From: Actinernus sp. WN-2022
Taxonomy: Eukaryota; Cnidaria; Anthozoa; Actiniaria; Actinernidae
Direction: 5' to 3'
DNA length: 64,000 nt
Assembly: GCA_030867875.1 (NCBI GenBank)
Contig: JAOWCC010000019.1
Location: 80,442,861 to 80,506,860, forward strand
This document shows, in pieces, positions 10,228 to 21,344 of the stretch; position 1 is the first letter of the stretch, and every line of letters starts with the position of its first letter. A model generated the notes under the pieces. The model did no database searches and was not told the origin of the DNA. It saw only the letters and a program-made list of their open reading frames with translations. The position numbers and the translations under genes are program-made.

Positions 10228-12060
10228 GTAATAACCAAGCTAGAGAGTCTTTCTACTGGATTGAGATAGCTTATACATACGTCTGTTAATATGGGCATAA
10301 CTGAAGAAACCCTCATTGAGCTTGATAACCATGTAACAAGAACAATTATTCTGCCCGTAAGTTTTTTACAAATACAAGCAAAAGCATTTAGTAAGTTGGT
10401 CTAAAAGCTATTTAGTACGGTTAATCGCACCGCCATAGACTGGTACGAGACTGTGGTGAAAGGTTATCCGCTCGAATAGTGAAAACCTAATAGAAAACTT
10501 AATTTTCCAGGTAACTGGAAGTCGGAAGTCAGTCTCGGCTTGCATTCACACATTTTCTCGTTAGTTCACGTTCGTCGGGACAACTAGATAAAAAAAACAA
10601 TGATTCAGCTTTCGAACAATTTCAAAGTCGATTTGAAAAAAACCCGGTCCGAGTTAAAGCAGAACTGAACTCTAAAATCAACCCAACGTCTATACAAAGA
10701 TGTAGTCAAAGGACTCAATTAAGTTCTGCTATTTAATTTTTCTGTGTTGCGCGTTTTTGAAGAGAAAATTAGTTTTCCTGTTCGATTCTCCACTGATAAA
10801 TCTAGATTGTAGATAGCCCGAAAACACATAGAGTATAGAACCGTACCGGTCACCGTACCGCATTGATAACAATAGGACAACACAGGTAACCCGAAACTAC
10901 AAAGACGACACACACTGATACCACAGATAACCTGAAAGCCGATAATCCGATAACACAATTTTTATTATTTTATTATTATTATTAATACGATTTTGTATTA
11001 ATTAAATCATGAAGCGATAGTGGACTCATGTTCACTCCTGGTCTGACTCGTGTGTAGTTATATTTCAGTATTTGGATCCTAGTATTTTTGGGCTACCAGT
11101 GCTCACCTGAAGTTGCTCGTGTTTATCCGTGTTCTACTTGCGTGGACTCGTGTTCCACTTGTGTTCACAACGTCTAAACAAAGATGTAAGTTTTGCTAAT
11201 ATATTTTTCTGTGTTGCGCGTGTTTGCAGAAAAAAATAGTTTTCAAGTTCGATTCTTCGCTGATAAATTTAGATTGTGTGATGGCTCAATTCAAAGCAAA
11301 TTTTCCCATATCGAAGAAAACACAATGGTTCGGAATTAGGAGCCCTTAGTCCAGCAAAAAAGAAAGACTTGAGCCGTCTGAGCAGAGGTTGCAAGGAAGG
11401 TTTCAGCTTAACGCGTAACATAGAAAAAATAAATAGCACAATTTATTTATTTCGAATACATCTTTGCATAGATATTGAATTGATTTTAGGCTTTTGTTCC
11501 TCTTAAAAGGTGCATGCAGCTTCTTGTTACTCTGGCGCTGCTACGTGATGCGACTGTGCGTGCATACTTTCGCATCTGATTGTCCTATCCAATTTGACTG
11601 ATTGTGCGTGTGTACTAACAGTGATCTGGCTGTGTGCAGCTAATAACGATGTGAACACAAGTAGCCCGAAAATACAAAGAGAGGGTACCTTACTTACAAC
11701 AAAAGTAACCCTACACAACTTAGCCAAGCTAGAATAACACAGGAAGCCCGGAAATATAAAAATAGGGTACCGCACTGATAACACAGGTGCGGGCTCGTGC
11801 AATTTTGATACTCTTTGAAAAACCCACTCGTGCAAATTAATCCCAAATTGCACTCGAAACCGTATGTTTACCTATACTAACAGAACCAATTACAACCTCC
11901 TCGCTTTTCGCAGAGCTAGCTAGAGACAAGAATAGCGTCCGCAGAATTTCAATATGGCGACTGGAGAGAAATCTAAGCAGCCACGATTTAACGCACGCGC
12001 AGAAATGTTGCTGCACTGAACAAAAAAATAACGGCCTGCAGAATTAGACTCGGGCGACCT
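10228..12060. repeat. Non-coding DNA with diverged direct repeats
   Basis: A segment near 10690-10820 (TTTTTCTGTGTTGCGCG, then TTCGATTCTCCACTGATAAA) recurs diverged near 11170-11285. A second motif (GTAGCCCGAAAATACAAAGA and relatives with GGTACC) occurs near 10815, 10885, 11660 and 11740. No exon or transposase fragment was recognised. Confidence 0.55.
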
Positions 12061-12597
12061 GTGGTAGCCAGAGTAACAAGTGCTTATCTCGCTACTACAA
12101 AAGAGCAGTCGAATAAAGTGAAAGCTCGCAATATCAAAATGGATGCCTACACCGGAAGAAATAACCTCTTAGAATTCGGAGTCAATGAAAGCATCCAGCA
12201 AGAACAGCCAGAAGATACTGTTGAAGTGTTGAAGAAAACACTAGTGAAAAAGATGAAAATCCCTGAAGAAAAAGTTGAATCCTTCAAATTTGTTAGAGTT
12301 CACAGAATGCCTAATCGAATGCAAAGCCGTGGCGCCGCAAATCAACCATGAAGGCCAATTATCTGAATTATCGCTCGATTCAGTTTTTCCAAGTGGTATT
12401 CCAGTATATTAGGAATTGAAAGGGACCACTCGGGATCAGTATTTCCGATAACTATACCCTCAAGAAATAACCTACATAAGACTATGCTGTGGCCTGTGTT
12501 CAAAGCTGCCACGAAAGCAAAGAAAGTCGCTTATTTCCAGGTAGAGAGGCTTATTATAGATGGAGCAGTATATCATGGATTGGAAACTGAAGACTAA
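12061..12597 (+). pseudogene. L1-like ORF1 remnant
   Basis: RNA-binding, chaperone-like ORF1 protein of L1-type LINEs. The first frame (12061-12351) contains GRNNLLEFGVNES and EDTVEVLKKTLVKKMKIPEE, matching the RRM-like core where the family has RRNNLRIFG. The continuation lies in another frame at about 12480-12597 and reads TMLWPVFKAATKAKKVAYFQ then VERLIIDGAVYHG, matching the C-terminal domain that ends in a DRLIIDG-like motif. The break between the halves (about 12352-12480) shows at least one frameshift plus stops, so this copy cannot make ORF1. The true start is uncertain. Confidence 0.75.
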
Positions 12598-12849
12598 ATG
12601 AAAAAAACTTCAGTGTCTAAATCTATATTACCAGTTTACAACTACAATTGTATGGCTGGCAACGTATTTATATAATTATTAGAGTAGTGCAGTTAGTAGA
12701 ATGTTTACCAAAATTGATGGATAGTAACTTTTAGATTTTCGTTGCTTGTCTTTTAACGTTAGAGGGCTAAATATGACCAGAAAGAGGCGACAAATATTTC
12801 TCTGGTTACATCAACAATATATACAAATTGCTTTTCTCCAAGAGACAGG

Positions 12850-13806
12850 CCTACGGCAAACGTCGAACTAGCCATTAATTTTGAAATACGCTCATGGATA
12901 GTACGACGTTTGCCGCAATTGAGATCGACCTATTCAATAGGTACGAGTCCGGCATGAGGTTCGAGTAGCCAAGTCGGGAATTACGACTCTGGTGCGACTT
13001 TACAGCAAACGTCGTTCTTAACACGCGCCGAACTAAATTCATAAATTATGTAAAATAATAAATAAATCATGCAAATCGTATGGATTGTGCCAAAACCGTG
13101 AAAACAACATCTTCCCCATCTCCCAAACACTGATCCCCCCTGGTGAGCAATTGCGCTGTACAAAGGCGATTTCGAAGCCGAAATGGCGGTCTATCGGAAG
13201 TCATTGCCGCATGACGTTCAGCCGGAAATGTGTAGTTCGTCCTTTAACGTCACAAAATACATTTGCTTTAAATGCGAAATGCCCTTTTGTAATAAATGCT
13301 CAGTATTGAAGATGCGCCTGGATGGAATGCCGGCAGAAGCATTGGCTATTACGAATGTTCCGATATAGCTCGCTTTGAAAAGCTTCTACCATATGAAGTC
13401 AAACGATCCAGAATGTCGTTGAAAACTCTGGCATGATCGACTATTAACAGAGGTTTCAATGTGTGAATCGCAACCGCTAGAAACACGGCCACTTGCAGTA
13501 ACAACCATCGTTTCCTATACACGGCACCGAGTGCTGTGTAGAACGCCGTTCTTCTGCATGTTTCTATTTTGGACAATCATTTTCCACAGAAAGTCGACCG
13601 AGCGCTGTATTTCGCCATATCACTAGCCGCGGGCGAAAAGTGAAATGCGTCAGGACACGTGTTAGTTCCCGTGATTTAATTAGGCACAAGTGCATTAAGA
13701 TCGACATATGTTCGACGTTTGCTGCCACGTCGGCCCTAAGTAGATCGTCTACCGAACCTATTTTTTAATAGGATCGGCGCGACTTAAGTTCGACATTTGC
13801 CGTAGG
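12850..13806. mobile_element. 957-bp inverted-repeat DNA element inserted in the LINE endonuclease
   Basis: The ends read CCTACGGCAAACGTCGAAC and, inverted, GTTCGACATTTGCCGTAGG. The subterminal word GCAAACGTCG recurs inside both ends (about 13005 and 13720). Endonuclease coding stops at the left edge and resumes at the right edge, so the insertion is younger than the LINE. The target duplication is unclear, at most 2 bp (GC). The superfamily is not assigned. Confidence 0.8.
13183..13440 (+). pseudogene. Cysteine-rich zinc-binding fragment inside the DNA element
   Basis: Near 13240-13310 the frame reads KYICFKCEMPFCNKCSV, a C-x2-C-x4-C-x2-C arrangement. After one frame change it continues WNAGRSIGYYEC (about 13320-13365). 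Similar Cys-rich tails with GWxAGxSVGYC occur, as I recall, in uncharacterised transposon-associated cnidarian proteins and resemble the C-terminal zinc module of piggyBac-type transposases. The family is not certain and no catalytic domain is visible. It may be the remnant of the element's own transposase. Confidence 0.4.
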
Positions 13807-14454
13807 CTTTACTCCTCTCGAATGGGGCGGGAAAATGTATGCTTCATTGCCATGGAACCAAACATATTTGTGGTGTTGCAATCCTGTTTCAATCCAAATT
13901 CGATTTGTCAGTTACATCTGCCGCTACTGATCCAAATGGAAGATATGTTAAACTAGAACTGGAAATAGAAAAAAAAACGAAATTTACAATTGTTAACTCG
14001 TATGCAACTAATAATATTTCACAACAAGTTCACTAGAGGCAATATCAAACAATAACGTAATATTAGGAGGCGATTTAAATTGCGCCAAGACTCAACAAAA
14101 TAAAATAGCCGGAAATGGTATTGACAATAAGAAAACTTGTAATCAATGATCAACAAACATGTTTTACTTGACGTTTGGAGGCAAACACACACGACAACGG
14201 CTGGCTACACCTGGTGCAATGCGTCGATGAAAATACAATGCCGTCTTGAGTATTTTATCGTGTCAAAAACATATATAGTCTTATTAAGAACTGTGAAGTG
14301 ACTACATCCATTCATTTGGACCATTCGGCAATTCATTTCTCAATACAATCCAACACCAATCAGTCAAAACGCGGATCAGGATTTTGGAAATTTAATAACT
14401 CTTTTCTAAAAGATACCAATTACGTAACTACGTTGGCCCATAAGTGCACTTCGA

Positions 14455-14705
14455 ATTCAAAACCTCACTCCGAATTCAAAACCTCACTCCGAATTCCAAA
14501 ATCTCACTCCGAATTCAAAAATCTCACTCCGAATTCCAAAATCTCACTCCGAATTCAAAACCTCCAAAATCTCACTCCAAATTCTAAAACCTCACTCCGA
14601 ATTCTAAAATCTCACTCCGAATTCTAAAACCTCACTCCGAATTCTAAATTCTCACTCCGAATTCTAAAATCTCACTCCAAATTCTAAAACCTCACTTCGA
14701 ATAAT
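14455..14705 (+). repeat. Minisatellite of 18-19 bp units (CTCACTCCGAATTCWAAA)
   Basis: About 13 copies with AAA/TAAA variation, two units shortened. The array starts exactly where L1-like similarity ends. Each unit contains an EcoRI-like GAATTC palindrome. Confidence 0.9.
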
Positions 14706-14805
14706 AAACCCTGTGGTGGCGCAGGAACTGGGCCGAGCTTTCTCGAAATGCATCACGGGATAAGAACCTGCAGTGGTCAGCGGTCTCCAAGGTCACAGTT
14801 TCAAG

Positions 14806-15680
14806 ATGGCGGCGGCAAACTGGAGCACGCCACTAGTGTGTGAAGTTTGCACTGGAACACTGTCGATTTACAACAAATTTTGTTCCAACTGTGGTACTGA
14901 ACTCGATGTAGAAAAGCTAGCCCTGAAATACTATTTCAACGAAGGATACGAGTATGAGGTTATTCTGTGCTTTTTACTGAAATACCACGGAATAGCGATG
15001 CATGAGTCTGCGAACCCTCAAAGCGAGATTCAAGTCACTTGGTCTTCGGCGACGAAACTTATTAGATTCAAATGAGCAGGTAGTCAGAACAAGAATACAG
15101 GTAGAGCTAGATGGGCCTGGCTGTTTGTCGGGCTACAGGAGCATGTGGCATGCTCTACGCCGCGAGGGTTACGAGGTGTCGAGGCAAACAGTGGCGACAT
15201 ACTTACAAGAAATGGATCCTGAAGGCTGTGAAAGAAGAAAAAGGAGGAAGCTCAAGAGAAGAGTGTACACCAATCCAGGCCCGAACTACTGCTGGCATAT
15301 TGACGGGTATGACAAAATCAAACCTGATGGTTTTGCGATCCATGGTGCATTGACGGTTACAGCCGCAAGGTAATCTGGTTAACACTGGATAGAACAAACA
15401 ATAATCCCGTAGTGATTGGGGGATATTTTATGGAAGCTGTGAAGGAAAACGGAGGAGGTCCACAAAAGGTCAGAACTGACTGTGGTACTGAGAACGGACT
15501 TGTAGCAGCAGCGCAGTGCTATTTTATTGGCAACGATCAGGCAAACTTCTTGGTGGATCAACTTTTTCAAGGACTTACTAGCCCAACAAGTCTTTACTAC
15601 TGGTGATGAACTGCAGATGGAGTGCTTGTGGTTCTGTTTTTCTGGACTGATTCTTCTGGGAAGACAGGGAGCCTGAAATG
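14806..15680 (+). pseudogene. Integrase-core (rve-type DDE) protein, frameshifted pseudogene
   Basis: Belongs to a family of integrase-catalytic-core proteins common in cnidarians and fishes, probably derived from a mobile element. Start MAAANWSTPLVCEVC gives an N-terminal zinc ribbon (C-x2-C near residues 12-15 and FCSNCG). After IAM a 4-bp insertion shifts the frame; SLRTLKARFKSLGLRRRN and SGYRSMWHALRREGYEVSRQ continue in the next frame. YCWHIDGYDK supplies the first catalytic Asp (about 15290). A 1-bp loss after AIHG shifts the frame again to IDGYSRKVIWL. VRTDCGTEN supplies the second Asp (about 15480). The segment normally carrying NQRIE with the third acidic residue is deleted; WWINFFKDL and ELQMECLWFCFSGLI follow. 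Two frameshifts plus loss of the last catalytic residue mean no active protein. No introns are seen. Confidence 0.85.
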
Positions 15681-15974
15681 TATAAAAAAACACACATGAA
15701 CTAATACACAAATTTAAAGTTGAAACGTTATATTGTAGTTATTTAAAAACTGAATATTGCTGAAAAAAGATAATTCTGCACGAGATAAAACGCCTAAAAC
15801 TGTAGAAGTTTGCAGTGCCGTTGCTTCTCGTTGCTTTTTTACATATAATTTCGCCAAAACGTCTACGCATGCTCGCTAGCACTCAACCGCTGAGTTTGTA
15901 TGCGGCGCATAAGAGCGCGAAAACATATCACGTGGTTTCACTCCAAGAAAGCACATGGTTCAATGAACTACTGT

Positions 15975-16330
15975 AGCTCAGCCTTTTCCTTTTCATCTTC
16001 GATAATCTTGCCTGCTTAAAGAGGCGTCGGTCTTTAAAAAGTGTCGTCCTCAAAACGTCCTGCAAGATCTTCGCCGTCGAAGAAATCTTTGTCTGTGAAA
16101 GTTGAAATTTAAGCATCCAGTCAGCCAGAGTCCTCTACGGTTAGCGCAATATCAGTTTGAGATAATTTTACTTACTTGCAATTCTTTCGATGGTGTCAGG
16201 CTGGAAATTATTTTCCTCCAGCCAATTCTTGACCTGTTCGCTAGAGAAGGTTCGGTCGATACTGACTGATTCGATGGCACTTAGGGCGGAATGACTCAGC
16301 TTACCGCTGTTTGAACAGTGTCCTCTACGC
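15975..16330 (-). pseudogene. Second SAM-domain fragment of the SAMD3-like family
   Basis: Reading leftward, exon one (to 16176) encodes TFSSEQVKNWLEENNFQPDT then IERIA and ends at a GTAAGT donor in phase 1. Exon two starts at 16092 after a CACAG acceptor and reads NKDFFDGEDLAGRFEDDTF, then a stop; AGKIIEDEKEKAELQ continues in frame after a second stop. The phase-1 intron falls at the same point of the SAM domain as in the gene at 1629-7344 (LERL/I), and DGEDL is shared. This supports common descent. The two in-frame stops in the second exon make it a pseudogene unless the assembly is wrong there. No further exons were found. Confidence 0.65.
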
Positions 16331-18979
16331 GGGGAAATCAGCGAAGAAACGAGGCAAAATGAATGCCGGGCTTGTGATTTATACCCAAGAGTAAATTACA
16401 GTCACGAGTCTTTCCGAGAAATCAATAGAATTAAAAGAAGCTAACGTATGTAATATCTGAATACCCTGCACCGGACCAGCAATTCATGATCCTTCATGAA
16501 TTTTGAGGGGGGGGGGGGGGGGGGGGGGGGGGTGTGGAGACAACACTGAGCTATTTAGGGGAAAATAGTTAACAAGTACATGCTTTTGCAACACCCCCAC
16601 GATGAAATTAAATTATACCTCTACCCACATACTAGTTTAATAGTTGGGAGGAATGCGTGACGATACAAACGAGGCTGCGGCATTGCCGCCTTAGTCATGC
16701 CTTTTAAGTCAGTGTAATATGTGCACGCCGGGTGCCGTTATGGTGACTTTTGCACTTCTTTTCAATCATTACCAACGAGTCTCTATCACTCTACGAATGT
16801 CCCATTTAATAATGTGCCGAAGCAAACGCAGTAAACTTGGTGTTTGAATTGCAAGTTTGGATTTCCCTATATATAGCTAGTGTTTGTAACACCCAGTTTA
16901 AACAAAAAATATAATACAAATCTCATATGTATTGCTTAGCTTGATCATTTACATCAAATTTCACATGTTAAACTGCATCTTTATATTTAGTTAGGGTCAT
17001 AATTGCAATGAAAAATGCAAGGGGTGAATTTAATTACTGGGGAGCCTGTTTTGGGAATAGGAGGTTGTTTTGAATATAATTGAGAGGACTGAATGTTACA
17101 TTATAGGGCTGAAACAGCCCAATTGTACAATTTGACCCTTTACTGTGTTGAAATGACTAAACCAGGGCTGTTTTGGAAAAAAGGGGGCTGTTTTAAATAT
17201 TGAGAGGGCTGAATGTTACATAGGGCTGAAACAGCCCTTGTGCATGAACAATTTGACCCTGTACGGTGTTGAAATGACTAAACCAGGGCTGGGGGGGGGG
17301 GGGGGGGGGGCAAAATGAGAGAGGGGGGGGGGGGTCAAAATGAGAGACACGAACAGAAGACCAAGGCTGAAGTATAAATAGCCAGTGAGTTGAGAGTCAA
17401 TCGATCGATCGTATATAACACGATACAAGTGCGGATGTGGAGACAGGCGACGATAGATGATAGAAAGGAATGAAAACCCTGGCTGAGAGGCTCGATTAAT
17501 AAGCGTTTAGCAGTATTCAGCTTAACAAATAAAGAATCAAAGTCATCATGATTAATAATGTTAACGACTAAACCGTATCAATATAAGCGTGATAGGCATG
17601 GTATATGTACGTAATTTATGTGTATTAAACTTTATATCCCAAGCACTATTTGGATATATTATGTTTAAATGAAGTGTTTAAAATTGTTTAACAAGGATTT
17701 AGTTAAGACGTATGATTAACATTAGGATTTGTTTAAAATAGCATATCATCACAACATAAATTATGCATTAGGCTAGCCTATGTCTAGTTTATGTCAGTAA
17801 ATACCGCATTTAAATAGTTTAACGAGCTAGACCGTTAGGAAATATTAGATTGGTTATACATTACTGTATGATATAGTAATCGGATTTTAAGCATAATGTT
17901 GGTTAACGAAACATGTTCAAATATTGGTTTATGTATGGAGTATGCAGTAGCCCAGTAGTCCAAATAATAAATTATTGTTTAAAAGAACGGTTAAAATTTA
18001 GATACAAGGTTTTGAGACTTTCTGTTAATAACATAATTTACCTGTATAAGCCTGTATATCCAATGCACTGTTTGAAAAAGTTATGTTTAACTGTAGTGTC
18101 AACAATTTTAACAACAAGGATGTTTAGAGTCAGTTAAAAAGTTTGACACGGACTAGTTTTAAATTAAGTATCATATTATAATTATAGTGTTATGTATTTT
18201 ATTCATTGCGTCTTAAAGTTCTTATATTTTACGTTTGTACTCAGGGCTAGCTGTCGACCAGTTTAGTTGTACTTAGCCATTTCCAGGGTTGTTTAAATGA
18301 GAAAATGATATTGTTTTGTTTAGGTTTTAAAAGGAAACATAATGTGTAGTACTTTATGTTTTAGTTTGAGATTCATATATGTATAGTATTGACAATGGAA
18401 GACTAACAGAACAAGGACTGAGTTTAGAGTGCCTCAATGTGTTAAATGGTATAAAGTGTAAGGTCTTTCTACGAGCTAAATACTCGACAGAGCGTGAACC
18501 AGCACATATACAGCCTTCGCAAAGCCCCGCACTACCATATAGCTAGTACATATGGTTTTAATCCAGTATGGTAGATAACACATTTTACCAGTGGGTTTAT
18601 ACACGGGTAGCACTTTGTCCTGCACTACCATCCCCTCCCCTTCCCCTTTTATTGTCTGCCGACACCCCTGCCCCCTCTCCCCGCTTCAATATTTCTAGAT
18701 CGTTATACTCATTTCCATTTCCACAATTCTAGAAGATTTCAGGCAATTACGAGGCATTCAAAAGCATAATAATACAACTTCCGGTTCAGAGCCTCGTTTT
18801 CATGTCAATCCAACACTGGACTTCAAATAAAGCCGATTTTGAGGATGTTCCCCTAAATAGACTCATGTAGACTTTTAGTATGTTGTTCTAGACGCTATTT
18901 CAGATTATATTATATATTATGCAGAAAAACCTTCTGTTGCAATTTGTGGTAGGTCTATCAGTAAAATGACTGGACTATA
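16331..18979. other. Non-coding DNA with G tracts
   Basis: No exon recognised. Contains a 26-nt G run at 16507-16532, a 20-nt run at 17291-17310 and a 12-nt run at 17323-17334. Around 17075-17290 a segment of about 130 bp (CTGAATGTTACAT, AATTTGACCCT, GAAATGACTAAACCAGGGCT) is tandemly duplicated. Confidence 0.6.
17600..18200 (+). repeat. Diverged direct duplication, about 425 bp apart
   Basis: The stretch near 17610-17705 (GTAATTTATGTGTATTAAAC, ATATCC, GTTTAACAAGGATTTAG) is echoed near 18030-18125 (ATAATTTACCTGTATAAGCC, ATATCC, AACAACAAGGATGTTTAG). The two are clearly related but old. Confidence 0.5.
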
Positions 18980-19634
18980 CCGAGGCTGCTCGTTTGCTTG
19001 GCAGTGGATCACCGTCATGAACAACCATGAAATTCAAGCCTATATATTTAGCGTGTGTTGGTAGCTCGTTTGCTTCGTTCTTTCAGCGGTTCGGCCCGGT
19101 CAAGAGAATTTGTCCTACGACTGTCAAAACATAATAGTTGTTTATAATTTCAAAACCTACACACAGCACCGCAGGCCACTTTTCAAGCCAGCTCTTTTGC
19201 CAGGTCAGTAGCCGAAGAGGTTATAGCTACAGAATGATGCGGTGATGTTCAGGTATACTACCGAGGCTTCCCGTTTGCTTGGGTGAACGGCCATCATGTT
19301 CGTGATTCATAGCGCACTTACATGTAATTATGTTTATTCATAGCCCAGATTCACTGTCTGAACGATTTATCCGGCAACAACAACTCATCCAGTGTTCTGT
19401 GATAGCTCAGTGTGTGTAGGTTTACTGATATGAAATTATAAACAACTATGACAGTACATTTTTTATCACTTAGGGAAGCGTCACATATTGATAACGCCCA
19501 GCGAAGTTTCTTTTTCAACCCCCCCCCCCCCCCACCCCCCCTAAGAAACGTCAGCGATATATCGATTTTTTTTTAAAAGTCATACCCTACCTATTTCCAT
19601 TCATGTCCGTCTTTTTATCCCAACTTGTCACAAC

Positions 19635-19690
19635 CTCTGGGTCCCATTTGGTGGGAATGGACTCTGGGTCCCATTTGGTGGGAATGGACC
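19635..19690 (+). repeat. 29-bp tandem duplication
   Basis: CTGGGTCCCATTTGGTGGGA plus ATGGACT occurs twice head-to-tail inside the 2.0-kb element. Confidence 0.85.
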
Positions 19691-19781
19691 GTTGAATTCA
19701 TCGTGAAACCTTTGAATTCAATTCACTGCTATCTATGTCGGTGAGTTCTCAAAAACTTAGCCGGCTGTAGTGGGACAACCG

Positions 19782-20659
19782 CATACCTGCCAACCTCCGG
19801 AGTTCTAAAATCTGGAGAATGTTGGTTGAGGCTATGTTATGACGTAATGATTTCCGAATTTTTCTGAAGATACCCCGATTGTGTTCCGAAGACTTTCCGA
19901 AAACTCTCGGAAAAATTAGTTACAAGCCTCGCGATCGATCGAGTCACTCGGTGCTTTTCGCGCATTCGCTAGCGTGCGAAATGAACACAAACGCAACTCG
20001 GAGTAAAATTGCTTGTTTTTTCAAGGGCACCCAACGAAGTTTTCGTTTAAATAACTGTTCGGGAGAATAAGTTAGCCTAAAACTTTCGGATTTGAAAAAA
20101 ATGTCCCTAGAAAATTGTTTTCTGAAATACTGGCTAGAAAATTTGTTTTCAATCCCTAGAAAATTATAGAAGAAAAGAGACTAAAAGGTTTCCCCTAAAA
20201 TATTCGTCTGGTCAATAGAGTCAGAACGATCCAAAAGAACCCCTAAAAAATTCGTACCTCCACAAAACTTTGCAACGTGAAGTTACTTGGGCTAAAAAAT
20301 TCTTGTTTATGTTCTAGACTACTAACAAATTCGTTGGCCGGGAATATTTTGCCATAGTATTTTCGGTTGACGCGATTTCCACCTAGAAAATCCGAACAGC
20401 TAATAGCTTTCTAGAATACGTCAAAAGACATAGTAGGCGCCTTAAAATGGCTAAATGAGCCGCAGACAACTGGTTTCAAACGAATTTCAAAAAGTATTCG
20501 TTGGGTTCCCTTGTTTTTTAACCCTCGAGCCTGAAAAACGGCGAACTCAATCCATAAAATGGCTAAAAACCGGGAGATTTGAGGCCCTATCCGGGAGACT
20601 GGAAGATGAGGTCCAAAATCTGGAGGCTCCCGCATAAACCGGGAGAGTTGGCAGGTATG
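19782..20659. mobile_element. Nested MITE with CATACCTGCCAAC ends and a 6-7 bp target duplication
   Basis: CATACCTGCCAACCTCCGG at the left and CCGGGAGAGTTGGCAGGTAT then G at the right. The flanks CAACCG at 19776-19781 and 20660-20665 are identical; 7 bp if one terminal base is reassigned. It lies inside the 18980-20998 element and is therefore younger. No coding content. Short duplications plus these ends would fit a hAT-like or related family, but I do not assign one. Confidence 0.8.
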
Positions 20660-21344
20660 CAACCGCAATCTGCCATTTCTCTTCAGGAGTCTTTATATCG
20701 CCGCAGAGATATGTGAGGTGATGTTTCTGAAAACTATCGATTTTTCCACGGAGAAACGTCACAGGTCAAAACCCCCCACCCCCAAACTTCGCTGGACGTT
20801 TCTCGTGGAAAAATCGATACGTCACGCTTCCCTTATTGTAAATGTTTTGACAGTACGACATTTCGCTTTAATAGCCGCTGAAAGAACTCAGTATGCAAAG
20901 GAGCCAACAACAGCACCGCCACACGCTAAATAGGCTAACCTTGCATTTCATGGTTGTTCGTGGCGTAGATCCACTGCCAAGCAAACGAGCAGCCTCGGTA
21001 GTTATATTCCTTGAAAATAATTTTGTTGTTCCCGAATTGCAACTAATTTATGCATCGTGAAACGGCTATCTGATACGTCATCAGTATGGAATTTTCTGCC
21101 TCGCTCCCCAGACGTCTCTTTCGCGAGTGGGGAGCGATACGAGTCGGCTGGTTTCCCAGCCGGCTACTTGAGTGGGAGGTTTTTTAAAACTCTTTTTTTG
21201 GTTGAAAATCGAAAGCGTAGAAATTAGCACTTCAAAATCTGGACGTTACTAAAGCCGGGAATGGAGAGTGGGGAATGGGGAATGGGGAATGGGGAATGGG
21301 GAATGGGGAATGGGATATGGGATATGGGGAATGGGGAATGGGGA

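Larger units (their letters stand above)
12061..14455 (+). mobile_element. L1-like (L1/Tx1 group) LINE, 3'-truncated
   Basis: An ORF1 remnant (12061-12597) and the apurinic endonuclease part of ORF2 (12738-12849 and 13807-14455) lie in the order and strand of an L1-type retrotransposon. Reverse transcriptase is absent: similarity stops where the 18-bp minisatellite begins near 14455. The endonuclease is split by the inverted-repeat element at 12850-13806. Confidence 0.8.
12738..14455 (+). pseudogene. L1-like ORF2, endonuclease domain only, interrupted
   Basis: Nicks target DNA to prime reverse transcription in L1-type elements. Seen in order: FRCLSFNVRGL (start of the endonuclease) and IAFLQET (metal-binding Glu) before 12849. 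After the insert come EWGGKMYAS, then in another frame HGTKHICGVAILF, DPNGRYVKLELEIE and IVNSYA. Next is NVILGGDLNCAKTQQ (the GDxN motif, about 14055-14095), DVWRQTHTTTAGYTWCNASM and KIQCRLEYFIVSK (about 14170-14270). HLDHSAI (catalytic His, about 14320) and GSGFWKFNNS follow. Several frameshifts and stops separate the blocks. No reverse transcriptase follows. Confidence 0.8.
18980..20998. mobile_element. 2.0-kb inverted-repeat element with TA target duplication
   Basis: CCGAGGCTGCTCGTTTGCTT at 18980 and its reverse complement ending at 20998 match over about 55 bp with few differences. TA lies on both sides (18978-18979 and 20999-21000). Further inverted similarity is seen inward (about 19440-19530 against 20760-20850). 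A third partial copy of the terminal sequence lies internally at about 19256-19290. No transposase recognised. TA duplication suggests the Tc1/mariner superfamily or a relative. Confidence 0.75.

Noticed and set aside
13349..13576. 75-codon minus-strand frame in the inserted element (KPLLIVDHARVFNDILDRLT)
   Set aside because: No recognisable domain, and it lies opposite the Cys-rich plus-strand remnant. Insufficient support to call it.
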